From Cristatella mucedo (Eukaryota; Bryozoa; Phylactolaemata; Cristatellidae): 64,000 bases of DNA. Positions 45,863-58,400 of the stretch are shown here, in pieces (the first letter of the stretch is position 1; every line of letters starts with the position of its first letter). Under the pieces are notes generated by a model. It was not told the origin of the DNA and did not search any database. It saw only the letters and a list, made by a program, of their open reading frames with translations. Both the position numbers and the translations under genes were made by a program. The stretch is from the NCBI GenBank assembly GCA_009760855.2, contig WPIO01000010.1:574501-638500 (forward strand), written 5' to 3'.

Positions 45863-46029
45863 AACAGCACTTGGCTGGACTGAACCGTTTACAGCTAGGG
45901 CAAGAGAATGATTATATTTTGACTGTAAAATTATATGCTTGGTATTCACACTGCACCTGTTTCCACACAAAAAACTACGATCACGTTAGGTTACCAAGGA
46001 GGAAGAGATGCCAGCGGTATATATACTTT

Positions 46030-46085
46030 AATTTAATAATAATAATGCACTTGATAAAGCGCCCTCAGACAACTCAATCTCTAAC
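46030..46085 (-). mobile_element. LINE-A tail fragment
   Basis: 'taataataataatgcacttgataaagcgccctcagacaact': only the last ~55 bases of the family. Confidence 0.75.
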
Positions 46086-46359
46086 TAATTTAGTATCAAT
46101 AATTCAGTATTCTAACTCCACAAGTATCAGTATTTTTAAACTTACCATCAATGACTGGGTATTCCCATCCTATATCGCAGGTTGCTTTTGCAATCAAAGC
46201 CACGCGGGCAGATTTAAGATTTGGAAGAATGCACGCACTGAAGCATAATAGTCATCTCCAAATTGACAGAGGACGTACAACCAAGTCTATTTAAAAAAAA
46301 CCTCCCCGTTGTGGACATTAACCACGCACGCACACACACACAAACACTACTTACATTCC

Positions 46360-46360
46360 G

Positions 46361-46392
<32 letters not shown>
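46360..46392. repeat. (AT)n microsatellite
   Basis: 'atatatatatacatatatatatatatatatat', preceded by an (AC)-type run at 46,325-46,342. Confidence 0.9.
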
Positions 46393-46687
46393 TACTCTGG
46401 TTTAGTTTTTCATAATGTTTATGTTTGCAATTGAGAAATACCATATTGATAGTAAGTATATGTCAGAAACGTATAAACTTTAGTAAGAAAGATACGAACA
46501 TGATAGCTCCTTGGTGCTACAGTAAATGAAACACAACACAGTAGCAGCAGTAAATACGGCCCTCACGCTCCCGATCGATACATAATCCTAAGAAGAAAGT
46601 CGCCTTCGAAGTTTTGTTAACACCAAATTAAGGTCACTGTGGTCACAAGATGGCATGTGAGCTGACAGATCCAAATGCATGATCATC

Positions 46688-46735
46688 TTAGTTCAGAAGA
46701 TGAGGGCTAACAAGTGCCATCATATTCTCCGTAAC
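46688..46735 (-). CDS. COIL: Coilin exon 6 (end of Tudor-like domain)
   Basis: Acceptor TTTCTTTCTTTTAG, then VTENMMALVSPHLLN and a stop. It fits the (K/E)xxxxWxxLxxPRL(I/L) end of the coilin Tudor-like domain, with Met replacing the usual Trp and His replacing Arg. The protein ends at once after the motif, without the short tail seen in human coilin. Confidence 0.8.
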   Translation of the reverse strand, partial: VTENMMALVSPHLLN

Positions 46736-49700
46736 CTAAAAGAAAGAAAGAAACCTTTCTGTAGACAGCGGATTCACGTCAATAACGAAAAAAACGTATC
46801 CGTCACATTGAATAGCTCGAGATCTGCACAGCATAGCAAGAGATACGTAACTGCAGCAGAAACTACGAGACTCGTGACCTTGACAAGGATTAGCTGTGAC
46901 ATCAGACACAGCTGCAGTGGGAAGTCAATAAATTACCGTTCTATCTACAAGTTCAGGCTCATTCGTAAGAATCTCATCATCATCTTCGAGAGAAAGATGG
47001 AATTTTCCATGTCCGGCCTTATTTTCTAAAATAAAAAGGATATATGAGATCACTGCCAAAGCTCACACAAGGAAAAGTCAAAGACAAACACGGAAAACAT
47101 TGCAGCGATCGATCGCCGGGAACGAAAAATTAATGTTACAAATCACATGCCCAATTCTTGCGTATCAAAACAAAATAATAATATATTTGTATTGTGCCAT
47201 CGGAGAAATTAATCTCTTTCTAGGCCACTTTACATTTGGTGCAAAGGAAGCAAGATCGGATGCTAAATGGCAGCCCATAGAGGAATAATAATAATAATAA
47301 TAATTCATTTGTATAGCGCCCCAAGAGAACTAAATCTCTATCCAGGCGCTTCACATATGCCTCAGGGCTCGAGCCCACGACCTCAGCCAGACCTTGGTCG
47401 GGGCGAGCACCTTAACCGCTGGACCAACCCAGGAAGAATCACAGTGAACCACTAAATGCTGTGATAAATAGATGTGTTTTTAGCTTCCTTCTTAATGTCG
47501 TCAAGTCAGGGGATGTCGTAAGGGGGCATCAGTTGGAAGGGGGCATCCCTCACAGTTCTAACTGAACGAGGCTGCTATGCTTTCAAATCATGCAACCAAC
47601 TTTGGCTCAATCTAGTTTCAGTCTAAGCTCGTGCTGATCAGAGGCATAACCAGGATTAAGAAAGTATAAAGCTAGACTATGACATAGTAATTCGAAATCA
47701 AAAAACCCTTCCCTAAGCATATGATAACTTATATAATTATTTTGGATAACAATTTTCTGTGTTCATTATTTCTACTGCACAATTCAAATGACGTGAAACA
47801 AATTAGGCAAACAATCATTTCATCACGAGAAGGCAAAATGACAAGCACACACCCACTCCTTATCACACATCCACATCACTCCTTACTGTACTCTGCCAAC
47901 CAATTCTATGCAAAAATTTCACCCAAGCAAGCTGCAATCTCCAGAAGCACATCTCAAAAAACTCTCCACGGTCAGAAAAAAGGTAAGTAAGTCATCACTT
48001 TTTTTTGTTAACTTCTCTTCCAAACCAATAAGGAAGTCGGTGATCGAAGTAAACGAGCGAGAAGGCAGACTTTAAAATCTTGAGTTTGACTGGACTAAAT
48101 TTCAAGTCATCCGAGCTGGTCCACACTCTTCATACAAGCAGCCGAGTTCACACTTTACCCGAGACCTGAATTAGATCCACTTATCATCTTACCATGTGAG
48201 CCAACACAAGTGCACTAACTGCACATGCTTGCATGCAGCTCTAGAAATCTGACGATGCCAGAACTTAGTGCCGCAATTCTAAACAGAGAGTAGTCTAAGA
48301 ATAAGCTACAAAAAGCCAATACGAAAAGCTGCACACAAAAGCGATCGACCAAGCTCTAACTGTACGTCTTGGCAAACTTACCAAAAGTATCTATGCACGG
48401 CTTACTGTGGTCCTAGCACCCGTGCAAAAGCAGTCAAGAATGATTAAAAGTAGGGTAAAATCTACCATTTCCGTGAAAATATCCAAAAATAGGCCGAGAC
48501 TAAAAGATACCTCAGCTGATATGTATGGGAAGAGCTAGTGGCAATGAATTCCCCTAGTAGACATGCCAAATCAAAATGATGGACTACCGCTAACTTGGAT
48601 GCTTGAGGATGGTGAGGCTGCACTGGCTGCAGACAGCGCAAGTTACACCTTAAGCTTGGCAGCAGCAAGCAAGCACCGAACAATCGCGGGCAGAATTTCA
48701 GCGGCTTCCGCAGCAGTTTCCGGCCTAGGCGTTGAATGGCTTGGTAACCTACTGCAGGCTCCACTAGAAACCAACCCATTTTTTCTTACTGCTCAGGCTG
48801 AGTAGAGGCTTGCTCCTCTGTCCTATCATTGCAAGCAATTTCACCAGGATTTAATAAACGATTGTCTGTTCCTTACCTTACGTCAATGTCTGCATTCAGG
48901 TCTGCCACTTGTGACCTCATCTCAAAGGTATCTCCCAGACTAAGCCGACTACTAGCCCTGTAGACGGCATATCTACTGTTCGTCTCCTGAGGTGCATGGA
49001 TTTGTTACTGCCCATCGATAATAACATAATAAATATGTCCTTAGCCTCAGTACCGTCCATTTACTTCAAAAGGACTGCTGACAGGCCAGTCATTAGGAAG
49101 TCAAAATTTGACCAAGAGAACTAGAGCAACTACCGCCCAGCCATCCTATAGACGTCCCTATCCAAGTCACTGAAACGAATAGCGGCAGACCAGATAATCT
49201 ATAGTCCAACTTCAAACCTAGCAATGAAGATTAAGCCACATTAAAAAAATATAGAGCTAATCACTCTACAGAGTCAGCACTATTGCAGGTGTATGATGAC
49301 CTTCTCAGGAATGCTGACTTGAGAAGAGTCTCGAAGGTTGTTTTGCCGAATCTTTCGGCAGCATTTAAACCTACTGACCTTCAAATCCTGTCCCGATCCA
49401 GATGTTTCACAAATGTAGCAGAGCTCGAGCCCACGACCCGAGTCGTAAAACAAATTTACCGATCTCAATATCATGCATGACTTGTATCCCAACTTGTTGA
49501 ACCTTGGTAGATCGAGATACCTCAGTGAGCTTGTTGATGCGTAAGCTTGTGACTTTTATAAACCTTCACTTTCAGTGTAGCATAACACGGCCATTAATTT
49601 GTGATCAGAGTGAAATTTGAAATGCGAGTTCAGTTCTGCCTGATTAACACAGCCCCACAATTATTTCTGATTTCGGTCAGGTAGGTTTTGCTCCATGGTC

Positions 49701-52424
49701 GTAGAAAAAAAACCTTTATGTCCATGGTCGTAGAAAAAAAAGCTCCAGGATGTTTGATGATTTGTACAGCAAAACCTACCACACCGAAATAATCATCGGT
49801 CTGTGGAAGTCTTCAGAACTTCCGATCCCGTTTCTGGTATGGTTTTCCTTTGAAAGGGACCATAAAAACATTCGATTGTCGGACCAATTTTATAACTATT
49901 TTTTGTACTTTCCCGGTAAAGGCGAGCATCTCACCTCTTGGCAGTGAGTCCATGCCAAAGAGATCATTCCCACTGGATCCCTCTCCCTCAGTTCTTTGCC
50001 ATTACCTCAACGGATGCCTTCGAGCCTTCCACTACAGACCTCATTTTGAAGGTTATCTCCCAGTCTTACAATACCACTAGCCCTCTCGACCCAATACAAC
50101 TGCTGTCCTTCTAAGGTGCTTTAATTTTGTGCTGACCTGCATAATAAATATAATAAATGTGTCCTCAACCTCAGGTCTTGTCTCAGTATATGTCAATAAG
50201 GCGGTTGTTGGGCCACTCATTAAGAAGACGAAACGAGAGTGAGTCTCCTGACAGTCTTTCCTATCAGATAGTTGAGCGAGCAGTGTCGGACCAACTAAAT
50301 TCACTAATCAAATGATCAGTCATAGCAAGAAATTTCCAATCAGTTTTAGAGATAATCACTCGACAGAGTCAGCACTTCTGTGAATGAGCACTGCTGATAA
50401 TGACATTCTCAGAAGTGCAAGCATAGGTAGCGTGGATAGGTCGGCTCTCTATCCGCGTTTGGCTGGACCTTTCAGCTCTGCCTCCAGCCATGCTAAAATC
50501 CTATGAAGACCATGTATGTCCTTTAGCTCCTATGCTCCCAAAGCCTAGAACTCCAAACCGAATGACGTCAGGACATCGACTGACTTGACATTTAAAAAGG
50601 AGACCAAAAACCCACCAGTTACTTGCAGTATTTCCTACGTTTACTGCAGCATTACTGTAGTGTTACTTTACTGCAGTATTTGCTACGTCTGTGTGAATTG
50701 CCCTTTTCGTGCTGACACGGTGCAAGCTATCAGTACCCAATTGACAGGCGCCCTTTCTAGAATAAGAAAAAGTGCCTAGAAAGAGGTTTACTCCTCTTAC
50801 AGCGCTTTATAAATGCCTTAGCATTGTTACTATTATTATTTTTATTATTATTACCATAGGAAACCTAGCCCTGTCAAATGCACTTAACCTATAACTCCAG
50901 CAATAACACTACCGGTAGCCGACAGGCATCAATTTCGACTACAGCCCTTAGGAGTGAACAGGTGTAGCGAGAGGTCCATCAACACCAACAGAATGTCCAT
51001 CTCTATGGACCAGCATGAAGGTCGTGCATGAGATTTTTATACTAACAATCACTAGAGCTGGTTTGGTCTAGCGGTCAAGGTGCTCGCCCCGACCAAGGTC
51101 TGACTGAGGTCGTGGGCTCGAGCCCCGAGGCATATGCGAAGCGCCTGAATAGAGATTAAGCTCTCTTGGGGTGCTATATAAATGAATTATTCATATACCA
51201 GTCAAGGCAATCCACAAGAAGCAAGAAGGGTCTTCTTTATCCGATCTATTTCCTTCATCCGTGCACTAGGGCTTGCGTCGCCAAGCTGAGCTAGCTAGAT
51301 GAGGCAAAAGTATCCGGGTCGTCGCGACGACGTCACAACGAGAGCCGTGAGAAGCCCGGCGAGACAAGCATGGGGGAGTGGGGTTCGCCACTGCGCGGCT
51401 GTGGAGGAAGGGGGCAGCAGCAGCAGCAGCGTTACCCGGCAGCCGGTCCAGCTCTATTTCCACCATTCCTGTTCTTTGGTCGTATCCCTTAACAGTGCCC
51501 ACCTTACATAGTAAACCCAAAATAAAAGAGCACGAATAGTTAGCTCACAGGACACGAATATAGCTCATGACGCTAGAGTTGCAAAGCGCATGCACAAGTC
51601 AGCACAAGAACAACACTGCGGGCTCCGGTGGAAGCAGCGAAGTGTGAACTCGAGTGCAAAGTGGATGCCCAACGGAAAACCCCATTGGCATAGGTCGGGC
51701 CGGAACCTGCATAGGCAGCAGCAGCTGGGACGGACGGTAACAGCAGCAGCCACGCTACCTTATAGTTAGAAAGGTGAGGACAATAATTCTCCGACATCTC
51801 AACAACCTGCAACGCCAAAGTGCAAAGTGGTCACGTGCAAAGGGAAACGGTTTGCAATGCACAATACCAGCAGATCGGCAGGGTACTCAGTGCTAATGCT
51901 AGTAGGCCTGCCCAAGTCGACAAACAAAGTCGACTTAAAACAAATAGCTGAAACTGAAAACAAGGAAAGTAAGGCGGTTTGCCCTATCATGCCATCAGAC
52001 GACTGTGAGGAGTATGCAGTATTAGTGATCAAGCCATGCATACACATTAGCTTGCACGCGATTAGAGACACACATAGTTCTCGATGCTAGCTGGGTTTTT
52101 AGGGCAGCATTTACTGTCAGATTAATGGAAGCAGCATACCGTATTTCATTTCCGGTGCACGTGTGGTTCACATTTCACATGGCCACTTTAGGATGCTGTA
52201 GAACAGTGCCTTTGCATAAGTTTGCTATGCATGCTAACTGTGAGCACATTTGGGTCTGATTTGGTGGACATAAGGCAGGGCCATCGGATTTCGGTGCATC
52301 GATAGTAACTGAACATATAAAGTCTGCATTTAATCGAGTAGCAAGTTCCTAGCTGGCTATATGGTGCACACTAACTGTTATGCACTACTATATGAATTGT
52401 ACTGCTGAGGGAATGCCCATGCGT

Positions 52425-52457
<33 letters not shown>

Positions 52458-55400
52458 TACACACACGGCAGTGCCCATGCTGACCTACCCCACCAGTGAA
52501 GAGCTCCCAGGGATATAAATGGGAGTGCACACACATGGGAAAAACTTCACACCAAGTTTTGGTCTCAATCACTGTCAGCAAGTGCAGGTGAACATTATGC
52601 TTATTATTACTAGGCACTTACACGCTTAGCTATACATCTAAAGACCTGTATTAAGAGATGCCCCATGAAAGACATGTGCAAATAATCACGCATTCGATAC
52701 GAAACATAAAATACAGCTCATGTCCAAGTCGTCCAAAATGTGAGTCGAATTACTAGCTCATCAATCCATATTACTTCGGTGCATATCAGAGCAGGGCTGG
52801 GGATGATGCATCACCCAATCTAAGCCTATGATCGAAGCAAGGAACGTTGTGTCACGTCCCACCACATGCCCCACTTTTGCTATGGCATCCACCGATTGGC
52901 ATCGGTTAAGTTATTGCACTAGGCCATTAAAAAGTAATCATTCTAAATACAATCGGACTAGTACACCTGCATCTCCTTGAACTACGTTCAATAGCTAAAA
53001 TGATAAACGTTGTGTTCAATTGGTTATTAATTAACACTTGATTGTCTTACGAATCCTCTCACTTCCAGACCCCTACCACAGTACTGAGTCGCATGGCAGT
53101 ACCTTCCCCTCCCAACGACCGTAACTGTCTACCATGCTATCTAATGTCAACGTTGTCTACGTCACTCCCTGCTGCAGGACCAATAAAAAAATCCTAGCTG
53201 CTTAAACAGCCTCTTTTTGTATAGTGACAGAAGAGCCCTTATGGCTATCACCACCGCTTGCAGTGGCGATAAGGGATCGCCCACCACAGGAATCGAACCC
53301 ACGACATCGGAACCGAGGTCATGAAAGCAACCGCCTTACCTAGTGTGCCATTACGGCTCACCGATAAAAAGAGTTCCTACTGACCTAAACTCCCATTTAC
53401 ATCCCTATCACAAGGGCTCGTCTACTCCAGCACATTCTGTCAGTCAAAAATAGTGCAAGAGTAACTGGCACAAGCAACTTAATTCAGGCGCTAAAATGGT
53501 GGATGCTAACCTGAAAAGACCATCTCTAAAAGTAGCCATCAAAAGCTATCGGAAACTCTCTGACGACAGGTGGCAGCATGATCGCTTACCTTATACGCAA
53601 CTCTATCACCAATTCTGGGCAGACCTTTTAGCTCAGGGTATCTCGAGTAGTCATCCGAGGTGTCCATTTGGTCTTCGGTCGCTGCAGCAGCAGGAACAGC
53701 AGCAGGAACAGCAGCAGGAGCATCCTGGCCGACAACCAGCGACGAACGACGACTGCCCGTGGTCGGCACCGCTTTGCCGGCTGCAATTTCCTCTACAGCG
53801 ACGACCATCTTCCCCGGCTTGGGCGGCCGCCTGTAGTATGTATTGGCTGGCGACTCAGCTACTGCCGCCGAGCTACCGTCGGTGAGCGAGCCATCCCTGG
53901 TGGCGGCGGCGCCCCAGCCCAGCGACAAGCCATGGCTTCCGTCTGAGCGACTGCCCTCTCCCGCACATCCCGACGGCGCTACATGCTTGAAAGCGTCGAC
54001 GTACGTGACCGTCGAGCGGCGCAGAATCCTCAGCGCTTTGCTCTCGGCATGCTTCTGGACGGCGGGCACGAGCGTGACCTCGGAGTGGCAAAGGTCGTCG
54101 GCTGCCAGGGCAGCCAGAGCAGCAGCAGCCGTCGTCGACTGAAGCTGTACGGCTGCCGAAATGGCTCGCTCGCCATCGGCAGCTGAGAAGCTGATCGGCG
54201 TGGCTTCGGCAGCAGCCACTTCCGGTTTGGCAGCATCGAACCACGCAGCAGCGCCGTCGTCGCCAGAGGGAAACCGCGTTCGCTTGCCGCTGTAGTCGCA
54301 GCGCACGACGACGTCGCCGACGGCACCGACCCTCTGCAAGGCGGCCGACGAGGCCAGCTCCTGCAACTTCTCACGGAGCTTCTTCTTCGGCCGCCGTCGG
54401 CGCCGCCGCTTCGACTCCGGCCAGATCTCGGCCAGAAGCCGTTCCTCGGCCGGCGTGAGCCCTGCAGCAGACAGCTTGCTTGCAGATGCCTGCCCGCCTT
54501 CGGTGACGTCGGTCGCCGACTCGTCATGGCTGCTGGCATCGGCCGGCGGAGCCTCGGAGGAGGAGACGGCGGCCAGCTCGCCACCGCCGCTTCCACGGCC
54601 GACGATTGGCGTGGACTCTGCTGCAGGCGGTGGCTGCGAGGGCGCCGCCGCTGCAGCAGCAGCCGGATTTAGGCTGCGTCTTCCTCTCCTCTTTTTCTTT
54701 GCTTTCCTGCTTTTCCCGTCCTCCTCCTGCTCCTCCTCTCCGGAACCTGCGGCCTCGGCCGGCCGAGGCGCCGGAGATCTCCGCCTAGGCTTCCTCTCCT
54801 TCTTCCCTTTATTCCGCTCTCCGAGTTCCGGCTCATCACCGCCGTTCGCATTCAGCGGGCACGACACGGCCGCGTGACTGGCGGCCGTGCCAGGGTCGTC
54901 CCGCCGCCGCCGATGCTGAGACTCCGAACCAAGCTGCTCGTCGGCCCAGGTGGCTTCGGTGGCGTCGACAGCGCGACTAACGACGCCGTCCGGGCCTGCA
55001 GCGGTACTATTGCCGGCAGCTGGACGCGTCTTCTTCTCTCGTGGTGCTGCCACACCAGCTCCATCGGCAATCTCTTCCTGGTCTGCTGACCGCTTGCGCT
55101 TATTGCCGCCGGCTGGTGAGACTCTGCAAGAGGCAATCGGACGTCCAGGATGCACTTCGACAGAAACCAGCAATCTCCGAAAACCAGTGCTGCCATTTCT
55201 TGGAGTGATACGGCCCATAAATGTAGCCCCCCCCCCACCATAAAGCTATTCAATGCTAGCACAACTGCAATGCTTTCTTTTGCAATTGCACCGGAAATTG
55301 CAGTTACAAAATCAGAGCCGGCTCGCACGTGTGAAACCAAAAACAAATCCTTCTATCCGTATCAGTCATTCGTCTGAAGCACCGTTATCTATTCAGGCTC

Positions 55401-58400
55401 CACGTGACCTACTAAGCGCCAAGGCTCAACATTCGATTTAGGTAAGTCAAATTGAGTTATTTCATACTTCTGTAGCCCACTAAAAATTGTCATACACTTG
55501 TTAAACACTTGTTTCAGTGGATTTTCGGCATGGAGAATATTGTTTGCCTAGACTAATTCACTTCCTCTCAAATCGGAGAATAATTTATACTCTGCTAGAA
55601 GTTACTCGGGTCTGACTTTGCCAGTTTTTCAAAACAAATACCGATCTAAGATGGACTGCCGTTCGACTAAGTGCTGCAAAAGATTTCGTCTCAAGATGAA
55701 CTGACAGAAAACACGCATTTCCTTAGTCATGACTTTGTGTCGCTACTACTAACAATACATGTACAAATTGTTAGGCCTTTCTTCCTGTAACCCCCAAGGC
55801 AATCTGCCTTGGATCAGCTTTTACAATACTGCATCGAATAAAGCTGACTGGTTCGTGAGCAACAATACCAGGAACCAGAGAGGAATGATGGTAGATAATG
55901 GGTGAGCATGTCCTCCAACCATAGCAAGAGACGTCAAAGGGCTCAAGAGATACAGTGAGTGACATTGCTCAGGTGGGTGCTGACGTGCTCACATTACGAG
56001 TACCGTGCCACCGCAATGTACTAAGAAGGTCAAGAAGATCGGTTAAGAAGATCAAGAAACTGAAGCATGACACAGGTTAGTAGCAAGGGGCAGGATAAAG
56101 GCTCGAGAGCACATGCCCTTTTAAGATAACACAGCCATATTTGTTACAGCTAGTACATCAGTTAGCTAAGCTGTCGACACAGAAATGCACACACATGGGC
56201 ACCTGCATGCATGCGTGCACTTAGGCATGCAGCTGCCATCGTGCAGGCAAGCACACGTGCACATGTGCACACATGACCCCAGTAGTATAAAAAAAATCCA
56301 CTCAGAAAGTTCGAAGTATATCTTGCACCAGCAGCCCTGCCAGTTGCACATAAGAAACGGTCGGGATGAGCAGGAGCCTCTACAAGAAGTTCTACCAGCT
56401 CTACCAGCAAATAACTACTATGAGGAAAAGAATGTAAGCATACGTTAACGCATTCATGCATCTTAAAAACACAATCAGTAAAACCTAGTGCCACCGCCCC
56501 CAACATGCAATGCTTTTGGCTGTGGCAGGATGTTGCAAGTGAAGCAGCTTACAAAAATGGTGCCGAGCGAACACAGATGAAACAACCGCTGGCTCTACAA
56601 AGTGTTGTCATATTCTCGTTGGCTTCCGTAGCTCAAATGGAGGTAAAAAATTCTTGCATCTGCGGTCTTGGCAGCTGAATCGTGACTTGGCAACGACACG
56701 AAGTGAGTAGCCAGACAGTGGAATGTGAAAGAGCGAGTTTGCTCACATGCATGCAAGATATATAAAGTGCTGCTGCACAGGCATGTAAATTTTCTAAAAC
56801 TTAACGATGATAAAACTAACTTACTAGTTATGGGCAAACCCAGTGTGATCCAGAGATTGGACAGGCTGACTCTCAAAATTGGCTCTGCCAGCATATCTCC
56901 AGTTGAATCAGCTCGAAATCTAGGTGTCATATTCCAAAGCGACCTCTCGTTAGACGACCACATCAGCTCCACAGTCAAATCCGCCTATTTTCAGCTTCAT
57001 AACATTGCTAAAATTCGGGCCTGTTTAGATAAAAATACCACGTCCAAGTTGGTCCATGCATTCGTGACATCTCGTCTCGACTTCTGCAACTCACTGCTCA
57101 CTGGCCTACCAGTATGTGCGATCAGGCGATTGCAGCTGGTGCAAAACTCTGCAGCTAGGCTTGTCTGTCGTGAGCGTCGCAGTTGCCACATTACTCCACT
57201 TCTCGCCGACCTGCACTGGCTACCAGTCAAGCAACGGATTGACTTCAAGGTTTTGTCGCTCACTTCTAGGTCCCTTCATTCTATGGCTCCAGCCTATCTG
57301 TCAGATATACTAGCCCATCAGGCCAAGCATCGTACCACCTGCTTTTCGGAATCCAACAGTCTAGAAATACCTCATACAAGCCTTAAATCCTTTGGAGACC
57401 GTGCATTTAGTTCATATGCTCCTAAAGCCTGGAACTCTCTCCCGACCTGCGTCAGAACATCCCCTGACCTGACCACATTTAAAAGGAACCTAAAAACACA
57501 CCTATTTAGGACAGCATTTAGTGGGTCCCTGTGATTCGTCCTTGATGTGCTTATGCGTGCTGACACTGTGCATGCTGCCACTAACCACATTCGCATGCTG
57601 ACCCTGTGCATGTCACCCCTAACCATATTATTCATTTCGTTTGTTTTTCAAGCATGATTTTACTTACCATTCAATTGCATTTCACTTAACAGCAAATGTA
57701 AAACGCCTAGCGAGAGATTAAGTTCTCTGAGGGCACTTTATCAAGTGCATTATTATTATTATTATTATGTAAGTCAGTCAGTCTATCCAAAATGCCACAG
57801 AGACTAAGTGGGTGTTTCGCTGGAATGTTAGCTAAAGCAAAGACTGGCTTAAAAATCCACCGACTCGCTCCAGCCACATTGCGAGCAAGCAGCCTTTCCA
57901 GCCGCACGGTTCCTAGTCTGTCTGAGCGCCAGTGAGGCTGACACACACGGCAGGCTAGTCAACATTTATGTTGATAGGATAGCGCTACACGTAGCATGCA
58001 CACAAGTGCTCCACTAAAAAGTGAGTCCAACCTATATGTGATGTGCAGGCCAAAAAATCCATACACCCAGGGGATCAAGATATAGCCCCGAATATTTCAG
58101 TGCTTTAAGCACTGGTGGCCACACAATTTTTTACTAGAACATACGATCTGTGTGAGTCAGCAATATCCGTAGCAAATAGTGCATGCCTTGGTTAGCCTAC
58201 TAGATGTGAAAAAAACATGCAAAGTAACTCGTCTGGCAGTTTCAAGTGGGTTCCGACAGAGTTGCAACTGTCAGAGGATAGTTTTTGAGAGCACCATATG
58301 GACGAATTTTGAGGTCCTGGATGGGCCAAAGACACCCTCTCAAAAATGCACCTCGACAACTGTGCTGGGTACTTCTTCAAGAATGGTAAAGATTTGTGAA

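Noticed and set aside
48462..48805. Overlapping open frames on both strands inside coilin intron 4
   Set aside because: No family recognised, no consistent splice sites, and coilin exons 4 and 5 join in phase across it.
51060..51130. A and B boxes suggesting a tRNA gene (also at 47.4, 53.3, 58.8 and 61.6 kb)
   Set aside because: No cloverleaf with a paired acceptor stem. Each is followed by a SINE body and tail and the family is repeated, so these are SINEs.
54455..54877. Plus-strand open frame of 140 codons opposite coilin exon 2
   Set aside because: A shadow of the GC-rich minus-strand exon, whose homology and splice phases are clear.
56162..56506. Cys/His-rich minus-strand frame resembling a metal-binding protein
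   Set aside because: It comes from a CA/TG-rich low-complexity stretch, with no regular ligand spacing.
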